A DNA stretch of 64,000 bases from Eutypella sp. D-1 (Eukaryota; Ascomycota; Sordariomycetes; Xylariales; Diatrypaceae). The notes beneath the pieces were generated by a model that was given only the letters and a program-made list of their open reading frames with translations, was not told the DNA's origin and did not search any database. Within the stretch, counting starts at the first letter, position 1; every line of letters starts with the position of its first letter. Below are positions 38,034-48,684 of the stretch, piece after piece. The stretch spans positions 930,001 to 994,000 of the forward strand of contig JAJTTP010000014.1 of NCBI GenBank assembly GCA_023313575.1, given 5' to 3'. Both the position numbers and the translations under genes were made by a program.

Positions 38034-40517
38034 ATGTCGCTGTCATTCCCTGAGCCTACCCCTTCCGAAAGGGAGGAGAAAACCGGTGGTGAGATGGAAC
38101 AGAGGGAGGTTGAATCATCGCCGGTACCCTCTAGTCATGATATGCCCGAAGGTTTTCAGCAGCTAATTGACCACAACAACAATGAGCCGACATCTTCCTA
38201 TCCCCCACCTCCACAAGACCAACAACAGGCGCCGCTACCGACGGTCAACATGCACGGCCATATCAACAACACTCCACAGTCAGGATATTCAAGTCCGGCA
38301 AACCAGTATCGTCACCCTGACATGATCTATGGGCAGGACGTAATCCACGGCGCATCACCATACCAGTACCCCGAGAACAACTACCCCTCTAGCTACGCGA
38401 CCGAGCAGAGCACATATCCCCCACCGCCAGAAACGGCAACAGCGGTAAGTGATGCGCTATCGTGTGCCTGAGAGTAAAGGGGGGGGGATGTTCTAACTGA
38501 CAGTGGTGACTTTGGAAAGAATCAGACACCGCACCAACCTTACAGTACACCAGCCACATCGCCTCCCACACCCTCGCAGCAGTCCGACGCGATGCGGACA
38601 CGCAGCGGGAAGGCGATAAGAGCGGCCCAGACACCCGGAGGGTCGCATTCATACCGCGCAGACCCATACACGAACCCATCGCCCAAGTCGAAGGCAGCTC
38701 GGCCGTCTAGCGGCGGCAGCGGGCCCCCGCCGAAGAAGAGGAAAAAGGCGGCGAAGGAGGACGACGCGGAGTTCGTGATGGACAAGCCCCTGAGCGTGAT
38801 GTGCGCGACGATGGAGGGGGTGCAGGAGATCGACATCGACGCGTACGCGAACCGGAGCGTGGAGACGCGGCGGGGGGAGGTGGCGAATTCCAAGACGGGC
38901 AAGACGAAGCGCCCGTCAAACGCCTTCATGCTGTACCGCAAGGCGTACCAGAATCGCGCCAAGGAGCTCAAGAAGCACGACAACCACCAGATTGTGTCCA
39001 AGGTCTGCGGCAGCAGCTGGAAGCATGAGGAGGAGGCCGTGAAGCGTCACTTCAACGAGCTCGCCCGCATCGAGAGCGAGCTCCACCGCCAGGCCTTCCC
39101 GGACTACAAGTTCACGCCCGCCAAGTCCAATAAGCACAAGGAGAAGAAAGGGAATACCCCGGTCCCGGGGTATCACTACGCTGACGACAACCGCTCCCTC
39201 GAAGAAGACGACGAGCTCGAACTCGGCACGGGCATCATCATAGACTCGCACGCGCCGCCGCCGCACGGCCTTCAATACGGCGGACCCGACGACGAGTACC
39301 GGCCCCCGAGCTCATCACAGAGTGGCAGCTACCACGACATCTACGGGTACCACAACGCCTCACCCGTGATGATGCAGCAGCAGCGCTTAACACCGACGCC
39401 GTACCATCTCCAGACGCCGCCTCCGCCGGCCCAGCTTTCCTCGTACGAGTACAACAACCCAGGCCGGCCGAAGCCGCTGCCGTACGGCACCCGTGTGGTA
39501 CAGGGACCCGGAGGTCCGTACCAGCAGACGACGCCGGAGATGATGCATCAACATCCACAACAGACGACGCAGCAGATGTACCGCCCGTACATGTCGCCGC
39601 GCCAGCAGCAACAGCCACATCCGGGGATGATGCCGATGCAGTACGGGCTACCCGGTGTGCCACTACGGGTGGAGAACGTGTACGTGCGCCGATCAGACTC
39701 GCCGGGCCCCCCGTACGGGGTTGCGAACTCACCCGTCATGGGGCCGCCGCCACCCGGCGCCGGCGGCAGCGACCAATTCGGCGGTATGGTGCCGCAGTAC
39801 GGTAACCCCGCGACGATGCACCACCACGCGCCACCGCCCCAACACCACGGAATACCGCCGCACGCGCATCATCTCACGCCAACGCCGCCGCCGCATCACC
39901 AGCAGCAGCAGATGAACCCTCAAAACATCGACCCGTCGCTCATGCCGCTACACGCGCCACAGCCGTACCCGGACGACGGCGGCGGCGGCGGGCCCAACAC
40001 ACCGCGGATGGACGCGCTCGACGGGTTCTTCAACCCGGGAGGCGGGGGCGGCGAGTTCCACGTCGACGTGGACCCCGCCGACGGCATGGGGTACCCGCCG
40101 CTGCCGGGAGACTACGACGACGACCACATGTACCGGCCGACGCCGCAGCCGCCGGGCACGCCGTCGCACTACCGGGACGGCAGCAGCGAACACGGGCTCT
40201 CGGAGTTCGAGCGGTACTCGCTGGATGACCACGGGGCGGGCGGCATGGCGCCGCCGGGCGTCGAGGCGGGGCGGGAGGATGCCGCTGCGGGCTGGACGGT
40301 CGAGCACCTTGGCGCCGAAAACCCCTTCGACTTCGACGATCTGCTCAACCAGCACCAGGAGCAGGATCACTTCCAAGACCAGGACCGCGACCATGCCGAC
40401 GCCGGCCCGGAACAGGATCACAAGACCCCCGAGAAGCCGTCCGAGGAACACGTGCAGGTAGACGCTGCTAGTGGTGGTGGAGGAGACGGTGCCGACACGG
40501 TGAAAGCGGCGTTGTAG
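38034..40517 (+). CDS. HMG-box (MATA_HMG-type) transcription factor, Ste11/FMF-1-like
   Basis: Two exons (38034-38444, 38520-40517) give 802 residues. The N-terminal 200 residues are Pro/Gln/Ser/Tyr-rich. A basic nuclear-localisation-type patch (PPKKRKKAAKE) lies near 207-217. The HMG box spans about 266-334: KRPSNAFMLYRKAYQNRAK, then NHQIVSKVCGSSWKHE and a third helix ending before FPDYKF. This form resembles the sequence-specific MATA_HMG group, which includes sexual-development regulators such as Ste11 and FMF-1. The remaining 460 residues are low-complexity (His/Gln/Pro/Gly) with an acidic end, probably an activation region. Acting as a nuclear DNA-binding regulator is firm; a mating or fruiting role is inference. 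The first ATG in frame was used; the frame is open further upstream without ATG. Confidence 0.9.
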
Positions 40518-41217
40518 GAGGGGCGCAAACCGGGCTGGGACTTTGGAAGTGGTGTTTCGGCTGATAGGGAGGGTGCAGCCGTATTTCTTGGGCTAGGCGG
40601 AGTCTGGGTTGAGCTCCGTGGGATGGGATGCATCTTGATTTTAATTTTTCTTTCTGTTCTTTTTTTCCTCTTCTTCTTGCATTTGTGGTTCTGGAGTATC
40701 TGGGAGAAAGGACATGGAAACGGATATCGAGGTCCTGGATCAAAGGGTTGGGTTGGGTTGGGAAGGAAAGCATAAGGGATTCGCAAGAGCCGCGATTTTG
40801 TCGAAGAAGCCCGCCCCCATCATCATCCAAGGGTTTTCAGAAAGATACCCTCTCCGCTCCTCTCCCCCAACCGTCCGGTATTAGAATCGGGTGGCTGGAG
40901 GGACACGACATATCCTCTCTTCTTTGTGTTTTTTTGCCCTCGCGCAAATCTCGTGTACATACATACCATAATCTTTCCCTCTAACGTACACCCCTCTTCC
41001 CCCACTGTTCTTATTTTTGTCCCTCGTAACGGGTCGCCCGGTCTTCAGGGCTCCGGAACGATATGCTTTTGAGGGAAAAGGGGGGGAGTGGGGGGAGGCT
41101 GCTTTCCTAAACTTTTCTGTTTAATCTTTTTTTTTTGGACACAACTACGGGAGGGAGGGATCAGGATTTAGGATCTCAGGGGGTGCGCGGACCGTGCGCT
41201 TCTGCGAACGAAACATG

Positions 41218-41271
<54 letters not shown>

Positions 41272-42271
41272 CATTCTGTGAGCAAAGGTGGAGGAGGGAG
41301 GGAAGGGGGTGGGGGTTAAGAACACGGCGACGTTGTGTATGTCTGTGTATTATGCCTCCCCCCGCCCCCCCTCGTCTGTATCATAACGCGCCCATCAGTA
41401 GCGCTCGCGCGAAGTCCCTGTGAATTTCGATAATAGACACGAGGGCTTGGAAGGAGGAGCGTGCCGGATTTCAAAATAAGAGATAAGAGATAATAGAGTC
41501 CTTTTCTCGATATGAAAAAAAAAAGGAGAACAGTAGGGAAAGTGACATAAGTGAATGACATTCTGTTCTCGTGACAAGTATATGTATTATCTCTTCCATC
41601 TAGGCGAAGTACTCGTAACAGATGCCAGAGACAGGGGAACGAAGTCCCTCCCACTGTTTTCACTAATACACAACAGAGCGCGTAAGAGAAATAAAAGAAA
41701 AAAAAGAAAAAGAAAAGGCCCATCTTACGCACCGCAAGGCCATGGGTGTCAGGTTCTGACTACCTACCTAGCGGGAGAGAGGGAAGAGAGAAGTCCTTTG
41801 TTGTCTGGAATAACCCTCCACCTCCGCCTCCACCCCATTGTACTCGCGTGTTCACCTACGACTCTAGTCCGTCCGGGTTGGTGGTGGACTACCAGCTCGC
41901 CACGAAAGTGATAGGTGCGGACGAGTATGGGGTCTTTGTTCTCCCCACCAGATAGACAGACGTACCGGACGGCCTGAAGAGTCATACCGTCGTAACCACG
42001 TCAGGGGAGGAGTGGTACCGTATATACGTAATCACATGATTTGGGGAGATTACTTAGCTTCTCAAATCTGATTTGATTAAGTTTTTTGAAAACAAAGTCG
42101 GTAGAGTAGTAGCAAGCTTTCCTCCACATGTATACGTAAATACGTAAATAGATAAAGCGAAACCGCCGGTGGTGGTTGTAGTACATCCAACGAGCCAACC
42201 AGCGGAATAGACGTGGCTCAGACAAGAACAGGACACAGACGGGGGCCTTATTCTAGGCAGAGTATGGTTCG
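40518..42271. other. Convergent intergenic region with long GA microsatellite
   Basis: Lies between the 3' ends of the HMG and sec20 genes. Besides the GA tract at 41221-41267 it holds T-rich and G-rich homopolymers. No gene supported. Confidence 0.6.
41221..41267. repeat. (AG)n microsatellite
   Basis: A perfect AG tract of 47 bases, the longest dinucleotide repeat in the window, in non-coding DNA. Confidence 0.97.
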
Positions 42272-43857
42272 CTACAGTTCGTCCTTGGGCTTCCCCTGCT
42301 GGCCCGCGTCGCCGCTCCCTGGAGCCTCCTCCACCATCATCCGCTTTCTCGGGTTCGGGGGCTCGTCGGCCCTCCGCTCCCTGAGTACCGTGTCGCTGCC
42401 TTGACCCTGCCCTTGCCCTTGCCCTTGCCCCTGTCCATGGCCCTGACCCTGACTCCCGGCCTGAGCGTCCGACGATCCCGATGACCCGGCCCCTGAGCCG
42501 TCCTGTCCTGCTTCCGCAGGGGCGCCGCTCTGGGATTGGTCGATAATGTTACCCACTTCGTCCACCACCGAGCCCCCTTCGGCATTACCGCTAGACCCCG
42601 ATGAGGGCGTCGGCTCCGCTGCCGTCTGCTGACTGACCTGGATGGTGGGCGCGCCCTCATTGTTCATAGTGGCCTGCTGCAAGACGGAAGACTGCTGGAA
42701 GCCGGCGATAGCAGCAGAGGAGTCGGCCGGGGATCCGGCCGAGCGGCCCACGGAGCCGGAGACACCGACAGCGGCGCGGAAGACAAGCTTGAGGGGCAAC
42801 CAGAGGAGCCACCAGAGAGGCCCGTAGAGCCAGCGGCGGAAGACGAGCCAGAGGACGGTGGCGAGGAGGAGGTAGAAGGAGGTCTCGAGGTACCAGGTGT
42901 CGGACTTCTGGGAGCGGAAGAGGGAGCCGAGAAGGTCGCGGGAGGTCTGGAGCAGACCGTCGAGGCCGGAGTAGGACTCGGAGAGCTCGGCGAGGGCGCG
43001 CGTCGACTCGCGCAGCGTCCGGTGCGCAAACTCGCTCCGCGACAGCTCCGACGCCATCAGGTCGTGCGTCTGCCGCAGCGACTGCGTCACGTCGTGGCTC
43101 GCGCCCACTAGCCGGTCCTCTCGCGACGCCTCCGCGCTCTTGTAGTGGTGGCCCCCCCTCCGCCGCGTCTGCAGCTGTAGTTGCGCCTGGGCCTGACCCT
43201 GACCCTGGGAGTCCGTGGTAGCGGCGGTGGTGGAGGGGTCGGCCGATGCCGGGGGCGAGGAGGCGCCCGATCGTGGGCTCGAGAATGAGGCGTATAAGAG
43301 TTCGCGCTCCTGTCGCTGGGCCTGCTCGAGGTTGCGCTTTGCGGCTATCTGGGCCTTGCGGAAATAACTTCGGCAGCTGTGGTAACACGTGGTTAGTCAA
43401 AAGAATGGTATCATCTACAGTAACGATAGCAAGCGCGCAACTGAAAAAAGGGAAAGAAAAAAAAAGGACAAACTCACCTCTTCAACTCCTGTCCAAGCCT
43501 CTCTAAACCATCTCTCAGCCTCTCCTTATCATGCGCCATGTCGGCGGCGGCAGCAGCAGAAGCAGTCGCAGTCGAAGGCTTCCTCACTGGGCGGACGTCG
43601 GCGACCTCTTCCCGCAGGAGCTCGAGGTCCTCCTCCTGCTCCCTCAGTATCTGATTAATCTCGGTGCCGAGCTCAGACACGACGTTCTCGTCTTCATCTC
43701 CATCCCCACCCCCCGTGGTCAGAGGCAGGGAGCCAGGCTGGAAATTGAAGCTGGCTAGGCGATCGATCAGCTCGCGTAGCTGTCCCGTCGCGTCGTGCAG
43801 GGCGGCGAGGCGGTCCTGCAGGTCCTTGAATCGTTTATCTAGGGCCTCGGAAGACAT
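42272..43857 (-). CDS. sec20: Golgi-to-ER SNARE protein Sec20
   Basis: Two exons on the minus strand (43857-43478, 43376-42272) give 494 residues. The N-terminal half is helical and charged (tethering region). The Sec20 SNARE domain lies at about 220-286 (TQSLRQTHDLMASELSRSE, then TLRESTRALAELSESY and the LLGSLFRSQKSDTWYLE junction), followed by a membrane segment at about 289-306 and a second hydrophobic stretch to about 326. The lumenal tail has a Gly-Gln repeat tract (minus-strand complement of about 42396-42450) and ends in KDEL, an ER-retrieval signal; yeast Sec20 ends in HDEL. Sec20 forms the ER SNARE complex with Ufe1, Use1 and Sec22 for COPI vesicle fusion. The first ATG in frame was used. 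It diverges from the mL53 gene across 714 bases. Confidence 0.93.
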
Positions 43858-44571
43858 ATTTGCGTCCAAGGCGTCCTTTTTTGGTTCTTGTATGCGGTGT
43901 GTGTGTGTGTGTACAAGTTTATGTTATGTGTAGAAGATGCTAAGATGACAACATTACAATGAAATACTTGGGTAGATACCTTCAAGTGAAAACCCCCTTA
44001 AGTACTTCGTACACTAAATTACCACTTACACGTGCATTACCGGTGACGTTGCGATTTCCAAGGTCGCAATTATGGGCCCCATAAATCCATTGTGGTACCT
44101 GAGTACCTGTCGTAGCCTGTCGTAGCCCGGAAAGTGGGTCTATAATTTTCTCAAATGCCATCAGCCGCACAGCCACATCATTCACCCGCAAAATCGTGTG
44201 GCGCGTCGCAAGACTTTCCCGTGTTCCTTTCTTTTCTTATTGGTCCGATAATTTGTTGCACCGGGGTGGGATCAACGGTACGTACCTAAGTAGATCAGAT
44301 CGCCAACGATAAAGCTCTTCTTAAGCAGTGAAGCCCGTCAGTTTTGCCAGACAGGAAGCCCCCGCGAGCCGAGCGGAAGAAGAAGTAGAAAAAGGACTGC
44401 CCGCCCCGTCCGATCACGAGCATATCCATAACGTACCTAAGTACGTACCGAAAGCCCGTCTCCCTAGCTGCTACAGCAGACGCAATCGCAGTCAAACAAC
44501 CCACCCCATCACTAAACGCCACCACGATCCCCTCCAGTCCCGAACCAACCCTCCCCCCCAACGCCAAAGCC
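43858..44571. promoter_or_regulatory. Divergent promoter region of sec20 and mL53 genes
   Basis: 714 bases separate the two start codons. A GT tract lies at about 43897-43912 and a CCAAT pentamer (minus) at 44239-44243. Transcription start sites cannot be placed from the sequence. Confidence 0.5.
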
Positions 44572-44961
44572 ATGATCACGCGGTTCATAACGGAGGTGCG
44601 GACGCGGTTCAACCCGTTCTCGACGCAGTCGCGGGCGGCGCGACTATTCCTGTCGTCGCTGCCCTCCGACGCCCGCTCCACCGGCATGCAGATCAACACC
44701 ACCCTGCTGCCGCGGGGTTCCCCCGAGCCGAGTTCGCTGCTCATTAAGTTCAGTGCGTGTCCCCCTCTCCCCCTTCTCAGCTTATTCCATGGCACTACAA
44801 TTAGGAGGACCAAGGTGTCGCTAACTACATTTACTATGTCGATTGCAGAGGACGGAAAGGAAATGACGCTCGATACCGAGAGGCTCGGCATCAAGGGTAT
44901 CGTTGAGGAGGTGGACCGGCATTCCCGCGCCCTGCAGAAGCAGGCTGACCTGACGGAGTAA
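44572..44961 (+). CDS. mrpl44: Mitochondrial large-subunit ribosomal protein mL53
   Basis: Two exons (44572-44752, 44849-44961) give 97 residues. It opens with MITRFITEVRTRFNPFS and continues through SRAARLFLSSLPSDAR; the junction restores LIKFKDGKEMTLDTERLG, and the C-terminus reads VEEVDRHSRALQKQ. Length and these blocks match fungal mL53 (yeast Mrpl44), a thioredoxin-like-fold protein on the mitoribosome surface. The donor is GTGCGT, slightly unusual, but the frame and the conserved FKDGKEM support the junction. The symbol follows yeast naming. Confidence 0.93.
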   Translation: MITRFITEVRTRFNPFSTQSRAARLFLSSLPSDARSTGMQINTTLLPRGSPEPSSLLIKFSACPPLPLLSLFHGTTIRRTKVSLTTFTMSIAEDGKEMTLDTERLGIKGIVEEVDRHSRALQKQADLTE

Positions 44962-45690
44962 TGAGGACTATCCTATCTCAAGAAAGTTATTAAAAAAAAA
45001 GAAAATTTAAAAATTAAAATTCTCGATGGTCACGATCGCGATCACGATCACGATCACAACGTCCTGCTACTACACTACCACGACGAGACGATGACGACGG
45101 CTACGGGATGAAAGCGGAGGGAGAGGGGGTTGCTGAGCTGTTGTTGCTTGGTCCTTGAGGTCTGCAGGCATGCATCTGGCCGGCGTTAGGGAGAGGGGGC
45201 TCTCTTACTTGACCTTGGTAAAGTTAGGTACCTAGGGGAGTGGGTAGCAACTGTTGTTACCTATGTATATCGAGTAGTAACCCTTGGGGGTCTGTACATA
45301 TATATGTTACTATATTGCCACGGCATATCACAGAATTTCCATATACATCTACGAGAGTAGCACTTGGGGGGGGGGGGGGGGGGGTTCGGAATGTGAGTCG
45401 ATGAGGACGTATCATATCTACATATCATCCTATTTTCTTTCCTTGTCAACCAACTCCAGACCAGGAGTGAAAATGCGTGTGAACATCAACGGGGGTAATA
45501 GTATTCACGTGCGCCATCTTTTGGGGAGGGGGTCGCTATTCTTCTTTTCCTTTTTTAAAATACCAACACCACCACTACTAGATGCATCGGGCTTCTAGGT
45601 AGGCCAACGCGCAGTCACCCAAAAAAAGACTTTCCTATAGCATTTTTTCCGCCATTATCATCATCGTCGTCGTTGTCAATAACTGCTTTT
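44962..45690. other. Convergent intergenic region with G19 run
   Basis: Between the 3' ends of the mL53 and pyrophosphatase genes. It contains a GATCAC repeat at about 45031-45058 and a run of 19 G at 45366-45384. No gene supported. Confidence 0.6.
45366..45384. repeat. G19 homopolymer
   Basis: Nineteen consecutive G residues, the longest homopolymer in the window. Runs like this can form G-quadruplexes and are prone to length errors in assembly. Confidence 0.9.
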
Positions 45691-46886
45691 TTACGCCGCG
45701 GCACCGCTGATGAAGAACCACTTGTCGATGGAGGCGTCGATCTTCTCGGCGGGCAGCTCCTCGTTGGCGGGGAGGGGCGGCAGCTGGTCGGGAGTGACGC
45801 GGCTTGGCGATTGGGCGGCCGTCAGGTTGGTGCTAGTTTGCAAGATGATAGGTTAGTTCACATGCTCGTTCACACCACCTAGGAGTTAGTTGGGTTACTC
45901 ACGTAGAGATGTTGCCCGGCTGGGTCTTGCCGGTAATCAGCTTCTCCCAAGCCTCGGCGCACTCGCGGATAACGTCCATGGCGTAGCTAAGAAATCACGT
46001 CAGCACCACCATTCTCTTGGCCAAAGAAAGCAAGAAAGCACGCAATCTCTCTCTCTTTCTCTCTCCCTCTCTCAAAGCCTCACCTCTTGTTCTTGCACTC
46101 GCCGGTGAAGGCGAACTGGTTCTCGGGCTTTCCGTCGGGGATCTTGTAGATACGGAACCACTCGTTGGTGGCACGGAGGAGGCCGGGGAGGTGGCGCTCG
46201 ACATCCTCGACGTCGTTGAGCTTGGGCGCAAGGGGGTCGTTCACATCGACGACGATGACCTTCCAGTCGGTCTCCTCCTCGTCGAGCAGGGCCATGACAC
46301 CGAGGACCTTGACCTGCTTGACCTGGCCGGTGTAGCCAACGAGCTCACCGATCTCGCAGACGTCGAGCGGGTCATTGTCACCCTTGGCCTTGGTCTCGGG
46401 GTGGACGGTGTTGGGGTCCTCCCAGGTCTACATAGGAAGGTCAGGGTCAGTTAACCTGCGAGGCATGGGAACTGGGATGTATTCGAGGATATATAAGTCA
46501 CGCACCTGGGGGAATGCGCCGTAGTTCCACAGGTAACCCTTGTGGGGGAAGCAGTTGCGCACGTATCGGAGCTTGCCCTTCTTGATATCCTGCTTAATAG
46601 GGTTGAGGAGCTCATCCTTGGAGATCTATGGCAAGTATATCGAATGTCAGTATACAGCGGGTTACAATGAAGAGGTAGCCTGGGGACCGGGCGAACGGAA
46701 AAGACTAACCTCGAGCTTGGCGTTGGTCCAGCGGGGAATCTCGACAATCATGTTGAGGATGGTCTGCTCCTGGTTGGCGTAGAGGGGCACATCGTGGAAA
46801 GGGGAGACGGGGACGCCATCCTTCTCGATGTAGACGCGGTGCTCAAGGGTGTTAGGAGCAGCGACTTTGCGGACGCTGTAAGCCAT
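45691..46886 (-). CDS. ipp1: Inorganic pyrophosphatase (soluble family I)
   Basis: Five exons on the minus strand (46886-46710, 46625-46506, 46427-46084, 45986-45903, 45832-45691) give 288 residues, the standard cytosolic size. It starts [18 protein letters not shown] and keeps the family signature with catalytic aspartates, [11 protein letters not shown], in the third exon, plus [11 protein letters not shown] and [12 protein letters not shown]. The enzyme hydrolyses pyrophosphate to phosphate with magnesium, pulling biosynthetic reactions forward; it is essential in yeast. All introns have GT..AG ends and keep the frame. The reading frame stays open upstream for 334 further codons (separate entry), so a longer form is possible. 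Converges on the mL53 gene. Confidence 0.97.
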
Positions 46887-47888
46887 GGTGGAAGAAGAAG
46901 AAGCAGTAGATCCGGAGTCGGAGTTGGGTTGTTTCTTCTCAAAAGAATGTGATGGAGAACTGGAAAAATGTCTCGCTAACTGGGCTGAACGCTGAGCAGC
47001 AATTTTGTCCGTGGTGGTGAGGGGGGAAGAGGAGAGGAAAGAATTGAGACGATTATTGCCAGAGGATTGATGATGAGGTTGAGCGGAGGATAAAAAGCTG
47101 GAGGGTAGAAAATTAGTTGAAGGCGTAGTCGAGCTAACAGCGGTGGCGGCGTTTGCAGCGTTTGCAGTAGCAGTGGAAGAGTTGGTACTGCAGGCGGCGT
47201 CGTGGGTAGTGCCAGTGGTAGTAGTAGTTTTGGTCCACGGAATATTGGTGGGGTCGGGAAGAGGGGGAGGGGTGGTGCTGGTGGTGCTACAGGTGGTGGT
47301 ATCGGTATCGGTCATAATAATTGTGTCACCGGAATGGTCCGCCAGGCTGATTGCCTTTTCGGGCTGATGGAATTGATTGGATCCAAAGCTTATTAGTTGC
47401 GGCCGTCCAAGCCGTCCTTGGGGCTCTTGCGTGTTCCCTGGCTGTTTCTGCTGCTCCTGCCCGTACTTTTCGCCCTGCGTTTGGCTTTTCGTTTGGCTTT
47501 TCGTTTCCGGTATACTTCCGGGTATACTTCCGGGTACCTTTAGAGGATGTACTAGTTCGGAGCTTGGGCCGCTAATTGACTTCCAAGGTACCTGTATAGC
47601 GTGTACCTCCTTTCCCGCCGCTTGCCACGACTGTAGCGGCCGTAAGAACGCCTGTGACAACGACTGTGACAATTGTGATTGCCCCCCTTCCCGTTGCAGA
47701 TGTTGTTGCTGATCTCCTTTACCAGGAGGCGGTGGCGGCGTCAGCTGTGCTGATGTTTCCCCGTTTGAGACGGATGCTACCGTAGATGCTGGGCGTGTTA
47801 ATAGCTGCAGTGGGCGGCGGTATTGATATTGCTGCCTCAAGTACTTGGCTCGCTGCAAACTTTGACGGGTCGCTCGAAGGGGTAACAT
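46887..47888 (-). CDS. In-frame N-terminal extension of the pyrophosphatase, possible mitochondrial form
   Basis: From an ATG at 47888 the frame runs without a stop into the pyrophosphatase start, adding 334 residues (622 in total). The first 40 residues ([20 protein letters not shown] and on) hold about eight Arg/Lys and no acidic residue, as in a mitochondrial presequence. Just before the standard start is another presequence-like stretch, [13 protein letters not shown]. Between these the sequence is low-complexity (Thr, Ser, Gln, Asn). It could be translated as a longer isoform, be trimmed by introns to a shorter leader, or be an open but untranslated 5' leader. The sequence alone does not decide. 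Confidence 0.45.
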
Positions 47889-48684
47889 GAGGAGCAAAAG
47901 AGAGAAGACGAGGGAATGGAATCACTGATGCTTTAATATGAGCAAATAAATATAGAAGATAAAGTAGGTGATGGAGATAGGTGTATCCTTAAAAAAAAGC
48001 TGGGCTATTCCGCAATTTGGCAATTAGCCAGTAAACGCGTTCTACGGGTAATGATTTTTGTCCCGGCGGTATTCACTATCTTTCAGTCGAGTATACGACG
48101 TCCACGTGCTTTTTTCCCTCTCTCTCTCTCTCTCTCGCAAAAACTGAGGGCATTGGTACTCAAAACTTAGTAGCTTCAAAGTTGCGGCCGGCAATTCGGA
48201 TATTAAGCGGGGCAAGATAAGATACACGGGCCTTGGACCGGCATTTCAAGGGGTATTTTAAGGGGTATATAAACAATTGTGGCTTGACCTATCACATCCA
48301 CTCATAGCCGGCCACAAGCCACAATCCCTTGGTATCTCTATGTACTATGTACTATGTATACGGGTATCAAAAATGTCCAGTAGGAAAAGGGGTTCCAAGC
48401 ACGCAATACCTCCATAAAAGCGAATTACTCTTATTTCTATCTCCCGCCTAGGATAATCGGCGTGATAGCTTGAAAGGGGACTCTGAAGTTAAGCTCAGTC
48501 GATCTCCAGGCCGCTGAAAGCGTATTCCATCATTGCGGGACTGGCGGGTTTGAATCAGTCTGTTGTGTACGAGCCGTAGAGATTCGGGCTCTGCGCCTTC
48601 ACGCACCCCTAGGATCAGACTCCTTGGCAATGTCCAAGGTCTGTTTAGGTTCCTTGGTCTCTTTTTCGGACGTCATATCCATCG
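47889..48684. other. Intergenic region pyrophosphatase to DUF3176 gene
   Basis: Promoter side of the pyrophosphatase gene and 3' side of the DUF3176 gene. A TC tract lies at about 48119-48138. No gene supported. Confidence 0.6.

Noticed and set aside
38540..40451. Several long minus-strand frames opposite the HMG gene
   Set aside because: Shadows of a GC-rich, low-complexity coding exon.
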